This document shows positions 55,850-64,000 of a DNA stretch of 64,000 nucleotides, piece after piece. The position numbers and the translations under genes were made by a program. Source of the stretch: Hemerocallis citrina (Eukaryota; Streptophyta; Magnoliopsida; Asparagales; Asphodelaceae); contig CM030365.1 in the NCBI GenBank assembly GCA_017893485.1, positions 49,225,712-49,289,711 on the forward strand. Reading direction: 5' to 3'. The first letter of the stretch is position 1, and every line of letters starts with the position of its first letter. Below the pieces are notes generated by a model. It was not told the origin of the DNA. It made no database searches and was given only the letters and a program-made list of their open reading frames with translations.

Positions 55850-56600
55850 TAGCATGCTCTAATTACTCTAGGTTTCTAGAAGACCCATGAACTCATGTTG
55901 CATGATCATTCTACTTAAAAGATTCAAAAAGAACTCATGCATGCTTGAGTTGTATGTTGTAGTTGTTCTAGATAATTTTTAAAGAACCCATATTGCATGA
56001 TCATTCAACTTAAAAGATTCAAAAAGAACCCATGCATGCTTGAGTTGTATTTTGTAGTTGTTCTAGTTAATTTTTAAAGAACCCATGTTGCATAATCATT
56101 CTACTTAAAAGATTCAAAAAGAACCCAGTCATGCTTGAGTTGTATGTTGTAGTTGTTCTAGTAAAATTTTAAAGAGAACCCATGAATCTTATAGTTGCAT
56201 GCTAATCTAGTTAAACTATTAAAGGAACCCACGAATTTAGCTTGCATGCTAATCTAGTTAAACCATTAAAAAGAACCCATGAATGTTATAGTTCCATGTT
56301 GCTCTAGTTAAGTTTCTAAAAAGAACCCATGAAATTAGTTCCATGATAGTTCTAGCTCAATTTGATGAAGAACCCATGTATTTAGTTTCTAGGTGGTTCT
56401 AGCTTAAATTTGAGAAGGAACCCATGAACCTAGTTACATGTGTTCTAGCTTAAATTTGAGAAAGAACCCATAAACCTAGTTGCATGTTGTTCTAGTTTAA
56501 ATTTGAGAAAGAACCCATGATTCTAGTTGCATGTTGTTCTAAGTTCAAATTGAAAGAGAACCCATGAATTCTATTTGTATGTGGTTCTAGTTAAAATTGG
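55850..56600 (+). repeat. ~55-75 bp tandem array in family B LTR
   Basis: Units carry AAAGAACCCATG or AGAACCCATGAA, then CTAGTTGCATG and TGTTCTAG; about a dozen occur with irregular spacing. The equivalent position in the LTR at 58218 is taken by ~185 bp units instead. Confidence 0.85.
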
Positions 56601-57842
56601 ACCATATCATGTGAACATTCTTCATCTTCAATATATAGGTAATAATAAGGTGTTAGTGAGCCTAACACAAGATTCTAGTTCTTATAAGCGGGTTATGCCG
56701 TGAAACATTAGTGGCAAAAACCTACACTCGATTATGGATAATAATGGTTGGAAAAGTCACTATTATTGTTAGCTTGATAAAAGCTCATCTAAGGTATTAT
56801 AATTACCCTAGGGGTCATCGACCATCAAGACTTGCATCTTACCACCTTGGAAACTATGGATAAATCACACCTCATGCGCCGACGGATCTTAACCGGTGTG
56901 GGTTGATCGCGGGCCGAGAATGTTGACGAGATCCGAGTTAGGGTAGTGATAAGTGAGGGAGATCCCATCACTGGTGTCTTGGATCGATAGGCCATGAGTT
57001 GGACCATGGCAATCTTAAGAAAGTCTAGGTTGAAAACCCCGTAAGATTGTTTAGGATTAGTGACATCATTAGGGTAGTAACTAGTAAGGGTCATTACTTA
57101 ACCATTTTTGCCAAAAGGGGAGAGTTGGTATTAGGGGTGATACCTTATGATCCAACTCGTCCTATAGGCCGACACTAGGTGGTATTATTGAGTTGTACCT
57201 TCCTGTTAAAGGGATACGTACGGTGCCTTCTCATGAGTTGGGAGCACGGGTTGCGTATCTCACTCTGTTAATTCCTGAAATACCATGATAAGAACGGGAG
57301 GTTCTCCTTTCGGAACTAGGGGATGGACCTCGGAATTCCGTCACATTCTATGCCGGGGAAGCGAACAGGCCTTAGAGCACGGTCTATGAGTTATGGGTGC
57401 CATAGGGTAGGCTTCGTGCTATCTTGTGTTGCAGATACCATGCGTTCATCTGGTTTTTGAGTGAGGTCTGGTACGCCGGGTAGTAGTGGCAAACATAGAC
57501 ACCATGAGCGTACTCCATTGGTGGGACTTGAGCATGTCTACAACCTCATCAGTCATGTTGTATCTGTCATGTACACGTTGTGTACAAAAGTAGAATTCAT
57601 AACGCGGGTTCAAATCCCTAAATATGGAGAACGACGTGATATGGACGTATGTAGTTATGGGATGCATACGAATCCAGGTTCTCGCTTGCAATAGAATAAG
57701 TGCATCCTAGATTTAGTTGATATTGCATTAGATTTTAAGTCATAGCATCCACGAACACTTAAACTACACCGGCACATTTTTACCATGCTTAAAATATGTT
57801 TGTTTAAAATTGAGATTCGCTGCTAGTCATCAGCCTTTAAGT

Positions 57843-57860
57843 GTCAGTATATGTATTGAC
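57843..57860 (+). promoter_or_regulatory. Conserved LTR hairpin, 4.2 kb LTR
   Basis: Arms GTCAGTA and TATTGAC, loop TATG; seven pairs including one G-T. About 280 bases before the LTR end at 58133. Confidence 0.7.
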
Positions 57861-58136
57861 GTCCCCACTTAAATAGGTTGTGGATGCAGGAACACCAATC
57901 CAGGAGAACTCTAGTCAAGGCATAGCTTCCAAGTAACGAGCCCACTGTTTATTTGTTCCACTCATGTATACTCTGATGTAACCTATTGAAACAATGGAAA
58001 CACTCGGCTTGTAATATTTGTATTGAGTAAAAAGTTTTAAATTTTCCTGTTTTTCTGTATATTGTGGCTAATTGAATGTAAAGGTCAAGGCTCGTGTCTT
58101 GAATTCTCCATATAGAAAGTTCGGGGCGTTACAGAG

Positions 58137-58148
58137 TGGTATCAGAGC
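58137..58148 (+). other. Primer binding site, tRNA-iMet (family B)
   Basis: TGGTATCAGAGC three bases after the LTR end at 58133. Confidence 0.95.
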
Positions 58149-59449
58149 CGAGTTCAATTTATAGTCCAACACAGTAGGAAAATAGACTTAGATGCCTTGT
58201 AGAGCCGAGTTCAATTTTTTTTTCCCCTTCTCATCTCATCTCATTCTCATCCTTCTTCTTACTTAGTTTTTTTAGAAAACAAAAATGGAATTGAGAAGAA
58301 AGAAAAGAAAGAGAGATCAAAAATCAAATCAAAAGATTGGTTAGGGTTCATGGGTTCTCTTTTCATGAGGTGTTCTTGAGGTGCACGAATAAGGAGCAAG
58401 GAGGAAGAGGCGAAGCAAGTTCTTCCTATACGATTGGGTGGGGGATCTCAACACTTGTGCTTATTATTTTTATTGTTATTATTGTTGTACGTTATTGTAT
58501 GGAACTAATTTCAAGTGCATATGGGCTAGAATAAGATGCATACAAGGGTTGTAGTGGTAGCATGCAAAATAAGACGATTAAGAATCAATTTTTGTAGTTC
58601 TAGGGTTAGAATTATTTAACTAGGTTAAAGGTAGAGTTTTAACCCCAAATTTATTTTGGAGATTCTTATAGGTGTTATTACCATGCTCTAACTTTTGGGT
58701 ATTTTCTGAGTTAGTTTGACGGGTGAAACAAACCGTTTCACCAAAACAGCAAGAGTTTAGCCAAAAACAGCAACCCTACTGTTTTGGGGTGAACAGCGGC
58801 CTATGTTCGAGGGGCTGAAATTTGATGTTCCTTACGGAATTTGGAAAAGTGACCAACTAGGAAGTTGTAGTAGACGTCCTCACCTTTCCAAAAGGCCCTA
58901 TTTGGTCAGATTCCGATAAGTAGTGCAAAAGTTATGGCCGTTACAAAATAGAGCAGCCAGCTTGGCTGAGAGTGCTCACTGTTTTGCTTAATTGTTGTTT
59001 TTTAGCCTTTTACTTGCGGAATCTGAGGAGGTGACCAACTAGGAAGTTGTAGTAGACGTGCTCACCTTTCCAAAATGCCCTATTTGGTCAGATTCTGATA
59101 AGTAGTACAAAAGTTATGGCTATTACAAAACAGAGCAGCCAGCTTGGCTGAGAGTGCTCACTGTTTTGCTTAATTGTTGTTTTTGAGCCTTTTACTCGCG
59201 GAATCTGAGGAGGTGACCAACTAGAGAGTTGTAGTAGAGACTCTCACCTTTCCAAATTGTCCTATTTGGTTAGATTCCGGTAAGTGAAGTAGGAGCTATG
59301 GCCTTTACTGTAACGCCCCGCCCCAATACTCAGACAATTTTAATATTTTCAGAAGACAAATTAAATACTATGTAGTACAACTGCCCACCACATGCTGCCT
59401 CTCAAAAGGTGGTTAACCAATTAGGTGACTCTTGATCATTGGCTAATTA

Positions 59450-59457
59450 TATTTATA
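59450..59457 (-). promoter_or_regulatory. TATA box in TRIM LTR
   Basis: TATAAATA within GAGTATAAATATAATTAG on the minus strand; the second LTR has the same at 60242-60249, and the LTR at 33144 has it at 33442-33449. Confidence 0.65.
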
Positions 59458-60086
59458 CTCAAATTATTCTTGTGCATATCCCATGTGGGACTATATTTAT
59501 CAATCTTATTCACAAATCCCCTTAAATTCCGAATCAATCCCAAATCAAATTACCAACCAAACCGTAAGCATTCAAACCTTCATATACATTTCTACATATC
59601 TCAAGTGGTTGATGACGTCATCATCATCCAACCAACCAACCCAAATATCAACCAACATTATATCAAACCGTGGGTACATATTCTTCCATAACAGAAATCT
59701 TATGCAAATCCTCTATAGAACATTCTATAGGACAAATCCCAAATATTTTTCAAATCTTATATATATATATTATTTCTGAAGTACGGGGTATTACATACAC
59801 CCCACCTTTAGAAATCAGCGTCCTCGCTGAGTACAGGGCACACATCTAGTGTAGGATCCGCCTTTTTAGCCGATGTGGCGTCGTCCTCGATCCCGATAAT
59901 TCCGGAGATCAATCCCACACCACAAGTAGTTACCGTGATAATTTCGGAGATTGTCCCACACCACAAGACTGTGATAATTCCGGAGACATATCCCACACCA
60001 CTAATAATCTACTGTGATAATTCTGGGGACTATCTCACACCGCAGATCATACTGAGGCCCTCTTCTACACCCGGTGTCGAAAGTCG

Positions 60087-60098
60087 GCTCTGATACCA
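60087..60098 (-). other. Primer binding site of the TRIM
   Basis: TGGTATCAGAGC on the minus strand, two bases from the LTR at 60101, followed by CGACTTTCGACACCGGGTG. Confidence 0.95.
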
Positions 60099-63000
60099 TT
60101 TGTAACGCCCTGCCCCAATACTCAGATAATTTTAATATTTTCAGAAGACAAATTAGATACTATGTAGTACAACTGCCCACCACAGGCTGCCTCTCAAAAG
60201 GTGGTTAACCAATTAGGTGACTCTTGATCATTGGCTAATTATATTTATACTCAAATTATTCTTGTGCATATCCCATGTGGGACTATATTTATCAATCTTA
60301 TTCTCAAATCCCCTTAAATTCCGAATCAATCCCAAATCAAATTACCAACCAAACCGTAAGCATTCAAACCTTCATATACATTTCAACATATCTCAAGTGG
60401 TTGATGACGTCATCATCATCCAACCAACCAATCCAAATATCAACCAACAGTATATCAAACCGTGGGTACATATTCTTCCATAACCGAAATCTTTTGCAAA
60501 TCCCCTATAGAACATTCTATAGGAAAAATCTCAAATATTTTTCAAATCATATATATATATATTATTTCTGAAATACGGGGTATTACATTTACAAAACACA
60601 GCAGCCCGCTTCGGCTGAGAGTGCTCACTGTTTTGCTTAATTGTTGTTTTTGAGCCTTTTACTCGCGGAATCTGAGGAGGTGACCGACTAGAGAGTTGTA
60701 CTAGAGACTCTCACCTATCCAAATTTTCCTATTTGTTTAAATTCCAATAAGCGAAGTAGGAGTTATGGCCTTTACAAAACACAGCAGCCCGCTTTGGCTG
60801 AGAGTGCCCACTGTTTTGCTTAATTGTTGTTTTTGAGCCATTTAATCGCTGAATCTGAAGAGGTGACCAACTAGAGAATTGTAGTAGAGACGCTCGCCTT
60901 TCCAAATTTTCCTATATGGTTAGATTCTGATAAGCGGAGTAGGAGTTATAGCCTTTACAAAACACAACAACCCCCTTTGGCTGAAGTGCTCACTATTTTA
61001 ATTGTTTGTTGTTTTTGAGTCTTTTAGGTAATGAATTTGGGAAAGTGTCCTACTAGAGAGTTTTAGTAGAGACTCTCACCTTTCCAAATTGTCCTATTTG
61101 GTTAGATTCCGATAAGCAGAGTAGAAGTTATGTGCTTTGAAAGTTTTCAGCTTGGCGGTGTTTTGGGTAGTTTGGAATTGTATTCAAGGGACAGTAGATT
61201 GAGTTCCATAAGGAATATGAAAAACTCATAAACTAGAGAGTTGTAGTATATGTTCCCACATTTCTAAATTGTATGATTTGGTTAGATTCCGATAAGTAGA
61301 GCAAAAGTTACAAGCTCTCAAAGTTTCTGCTTTGCTGTAGCTTTAGCTGTCTTTTGTTAGTTTTTGCGTGTGTTCAAGGGATGGTAGATTGAGTTCCATA
61401 AGGAATCTGAAAAATTCATCAACTAGAGAGTTATAGTATAGTTTTCCTCCTTTCCAGAAAGTATGATTTGGTTAAATTCCGACAAGCGTAGCAAAAGTTA
61501 CGACCTTTGCAAGTTTCAGCATTTTGTTCAAAACCTGCTATTTCTGTTAACTTTTTCCTATGTTCAAAAGGACGGTGGATTGAGTTCCATAAGGAATCTG
61601 GAAAAGTGTTCAACTATAGAGTTGTAGTATATGTTCCCACCATTCTATATTATATAGTTGGTTAAATTCCGATAAGTAGAGCAAAAGTTACAAGCTCTCA
61701 AAGTTTCAGCTTTGCTGTAGCTTTGGCTGTCTCTTGTTAGTTTTTGCATGTGTTCAAGGGACGGTAGATTGAGTTCCATATGGAATCTGAAAAAGTCAAC
61801 AACTAGAAAGTTGTAGTATATGTTCCCACCTTTCTAAATGATTTGGTTAGATTCCGACAAGTAGAGCAAAAGTTACAAGCTGTAGAAGTTTCGGCTTTTT
61901 GTTGAAAATCTGCAATTTGGTTTAACTGTTTGAGCGTGTTCGATGGGTAGGAATTTGGAGTTCCTTACGGAATCTAAGAAAGTGGTCAACTAGGAAGTTA
62001 TAGTAGATGTTCCCACATTTTCAAACTGTCCAGTTTCGTTAGATTCCGACCAGTAGAGCAAAAGTTACAAGCTGTAGAAGTTTCAGCTTTTTGTTGAATT
62101 TATGTAGTTTGGTTAACTGTTTGCGTGTGTTTGATGGGTAGGAATTTGGAATTCCTTATAAGATCTGAAAAAGTGTTCAACTAGGAAGTTGTAGGAGATG
62201 TTCTCACCTTTCTAAAAAGTCTAATTTTGTCGAATTCCGATAAGCATAGCACTGGTTGCATCTAAGCTGTCGGAAGGTTTTTATGTCGCTTTTGGGTTTT
62301 TCTTTGTTAGTATGTCTATTTTAGACTGTTAGAAGATTCTTCTATTGCTTCTAATTATACAAGATCGAGTTTTGCTAGTAAACACATTTTCTTACTTCTA
62401 GGTTGTTAGAATACCTGTATGGATGTTTCTATATGTTGTTTTGCTCATACGCAGCTCGCCTGGCTCGTATGTAGTTGTTGGTCTCTTACGTAGCTTATTT
62501 GTCTCGTATGTATGTTGTTGTCAGATACGCAGCTTGCTTAGCTCGTATGTAATTGTTGGTCTCATACGTGGCTTATTTGGCTCGTATATATGTTGTTGTC
62601 TCATACGCAGCCTGCCTGGCTCGTATATAGTTGTTGGTTTCATACGTAGCTTCTTTAGCTCATATGTTTACCAGTATGTAGCTTATTAGTTAGTACGCAG
62701 TTTTTTGTGCTCATCTAGGATGATATCATTGCCCTAGGGGCCATCGACCATCAAGATGTGTGTTTACCTTACTCCTAATGGACTGTGGACGAGTCACTCC
62801 TCGTGTACCGTCAGATCTTAACCGGTGTAGGTTGATCGCAGACCAGAGCGTAGATGGAATCCAAGTTCAGGGTAGTAGCATGCGAATATGTTTGTATTGC
62901 CGGGGTCTTAGATAGATAGGCTGTGAACAGGATCCTTAGGGATTCAGGTAAGTCTAGGTTGAACACCTAGTAGAGTTATCTTGCGAAGTCTAACATAAGA

Positions 63001-63937
63001 CCTAGTCTGTTATGTTAATACTGTTGTCATCCCTAGGATTGTTCAGGGTTAGTGACATCGTTAGAGTAGTGACTTATGGCTATGACTACTTATCCTTTAG
63101 TTATTATCATTTTCGCCAAAGGAAAAGAGTTAGTGTTAAGGGTGATACCTTATGATCCGACCTGTCCTATAGGCCGACACTAGGTGGTGTTATTGGGTTG
63201 TACCCTTCTTGTCAAAGGGATACGATCTGTGCCTTCTCACAGGTTGGGAGCACGGGATCCGTATCTCGTCAGTAAATTTCTGAAGTGCCATGTTAAGGGC
63301 GGGCGGGCTAGGGGATGGACCCCCGGAACTCTGTCATGTTCTATATCTAAGGGCGAACAAACCATAGACTACGGTCTATCTGCTAGGTGGCCACAGGGGA
63401 TGCTTCGAGCAAACATGTGCTATCGGATACCTGCTAGGTGGCCACAAGGGATGCTTCAAACTAACCTGTGCTGTCGGTTACCTGCTAGGGGGCCAGAGGG
63501 GATGCTTCGAGCTAACCTGTGCTGTCGGATACCCTACGTTCGTCATATTTTTTAGTGAGGTCCGGTACACCGGGCAATAGTGGCAAACGAAGACACCACC
63601 ATATGACTGCAAATGGCGGATTAAACCTATTTCAGAGCAACCTCATCAGTCACGCTGTATCTTCAGAAACATATTGAGTACAAGAGTAGGATTCATGGCG
63701 CGGGTTCAAATCCCTATATATGAAGAAACGGCTTGAGATGGGGCGTTTGTAGTATGGGATGCATACTGTTCCGGGGACTTGTTGCATTAGAATAAGAGCA
63801 TCCTTGCATTAGTAAGTCTTGCATTAGAGTCTAAGTCATAGCATACACCGACACATCAATTATATATACACATGTTTCTCTTTTCATCAATCTGTTTGTT
63901 GAAAGTTGAGAATCGCTGCTAGTCATCAGCCTTAAAG

Positions 63938-63957
63938 CGTCAGTATATGTACTGACG
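63938..63957 (+). promoter_or_regulatory. Conserved LTR hairpin, last copy
   Basis: Arms CGTCAGTA and TACTGACG, loop TATG, perfect 8-base stem. Just upstream, GCTG-CTAGTCAT-CAGC could form a second small stem. Confidence 0.7.
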
Positions 63958-64000
63958 TCCCCATTTCAATAGGTACTGGATTACAAGATTACAGGTACTG

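Larger units (their letters stand above)
53924..58133 (+). mobile_element. Family B 5' LTR, 4.2 kb, complete
   Basis: Starts TGTAATATCCCGAG and ends GGGGCGTTACA at 58133, followed by GAG and a primer site. It contains two ~174 bp repeats at the start, TATAAATA (54501-54508) followed at once by C15, a leader with AGAAAGAGAGAAG, a ~65 bp tandem array (about 55850-56600), a hairpin at 57843-57861, and the family end block GTTTTTCTGTATATTGTGGC. It interrupts the family A LTR at 53923. Only about 84 bases of internal sequence follow before another LTR, so the element itself is truncated. Confidence 0.9.
59309..60587 (-). mobile_element. Structurally complete TRIM element (family D)
   Basis: Two 487-base LTRs (59309-59795 and 60101-60587) flank a 305-base internal region with no coding capacity. 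Both LTRs start TGTAACGCCC and end GGGGTATTACA on the plus strand. On the minus strand the primer site TGGTATCAGAGC (60087-60098) is two bases from its LTR, and a purine tract AAAGGTGGGGTG lies next to the other LTR. The 5-base TTTAC at 59304-59308 is repeated at 60588-60592. Removing the element with one TTTAC restores the array unit (ATGGCCTTTACAAAACACAG). By eye the LTRs differ at about 15 of 487 positions. TRIMs are non-autonomous and depend on enzymes of other retrotransposons. Confidence 0.95.
58780..62260 (+). repeat. ~180-191 bp tandem array in family B LTR
   Basis: The anchor CCAACTAGGAAGTTGTAGTA (and variants) occurs near 58853, 59033, 59217, 60684, 60867, 61049, 61230, 61419, 61610, 61800, 61987 and 62177. 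After subtracting the 1284-base insertion, steps are 180-191 bases, about twelve units. Units contain TTCCTTACGGAATCTG-like sequence, CTCACCTTTCCAAA, GGTTAGATTCCGATAAG and AAAAGTTA. Earlier units are closer to one another than later ones. Confidence 0.92.
58218..64000 (+). mobile_element. Family B LTR, 5'-truncated, runs off the window
   Basis: Starts inside the leader (CTTCTCATCTCATCTCATTC, then AGAAAGAAAAGAAAGAGAGA), matching the reversed copy near 49100. It carries the ~185 bp array (58780-62260), the insert at 59309-60587, a stretch with repeated GCTCGTATGTAGTTGTTGG (62450-62680), then CCTAGGGGCCATCGACCATC, CTTAACCGGTGTAGGTTGAT and the hairpin at 63938-63957. The last ~290 bases before the LTR end would lie beyond 64000. 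No gene. Confidence 0.85.

Noticed and set aside
62423..62689. Plus-strand frame with repeated GSYVVVGLIRS-like peptide
   Set aside because: It comes from a short DNA repeat (CTCGTATGTAGTTGTTGG) in the LTR; no membrane protein is inferred.

Overview
The window is repeat-dominated nuclear DNA from a flowering plant, probably a eudicot with a large genome. It holds no recognisable host gene. The evidence is plant-type: LTR retrotransposons primed by initiator-methionine tRNA (TGGTATCAGAGC), Ty3/gypsy gag, protease, RT and integrase pieces, a plant hAT transposase remnant, a TRIM element, and a degenerate gene resembling the plant-only 'putative gypsy type transposon' family. No bacterial operon, tRNA, rRNA or CRISPR array was seen. 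Two 500-base runs of N (7333-7832 and 35502-36001) are scaffold gaps of conventional size.

Layout. 1-7332: a minus-strand LTR fragment of Tat/Retand type, an array of ~222-240 bp units (985-2690), a TATA box, then three successive coiled-coil coding modules (3089-7119), the first with a Transposase_28-like domain. 7833-21213: a 13.4 kb near-perfect palindrome centred near 14519. Each 6.7 kb arm carries the same decayed chromovirus (LTR, PBS, gag, RT), a ~60 bp tandem array and AT-rich DNA. Its left end coincides with the N gap, and many arm differences are homopolymer indels, so an assembly or read fold-back must be excluded first. 21214-30458: scrambled LTR pieces, a GAGCTC-rich leader, a long minus-strand LTR of family A, another coiled-coil ORF and an LTR of family B. 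31430-33595: a tandem run of TRIM (family D) LTRs. 33608-39164: family B fragments in both orientations, a Tat-type LTR start and a hAT remnant.

39165-64000 is a nest that can be read in order. A family B element (LTR end, PBS, gag, protease, start of RT) is cut at 41766 by a family B LTR in reverse orientation, which itself contains a truncated family A element (integrase plus 3' LTR). The host RT resumes in frame at 49886. It is cut again at 50068 by a family D LTR, which is cut at 50479 by a family A LTR, which is cut at 53924 by a 4.2 kb family B LTR with a PBS. A further family B LTR follows to the window end and carries a structurally complete TRIM (59309-60587) with 487 bp LTRs and a TTTAC target duplication.

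Families used here: A = Tekay/Del-like chromovirus with LTRs over 3.4 kb; B = Ty3/gypsy with ~4.2 kb or longer LTRs that contain ~180-190 bp tandem arrays and a covarying hairpin; D = TRIM; E = Tat/Retand-type LTR. The open reading frames are nearly all broken, so none of these elements looks autonomous as assembled.
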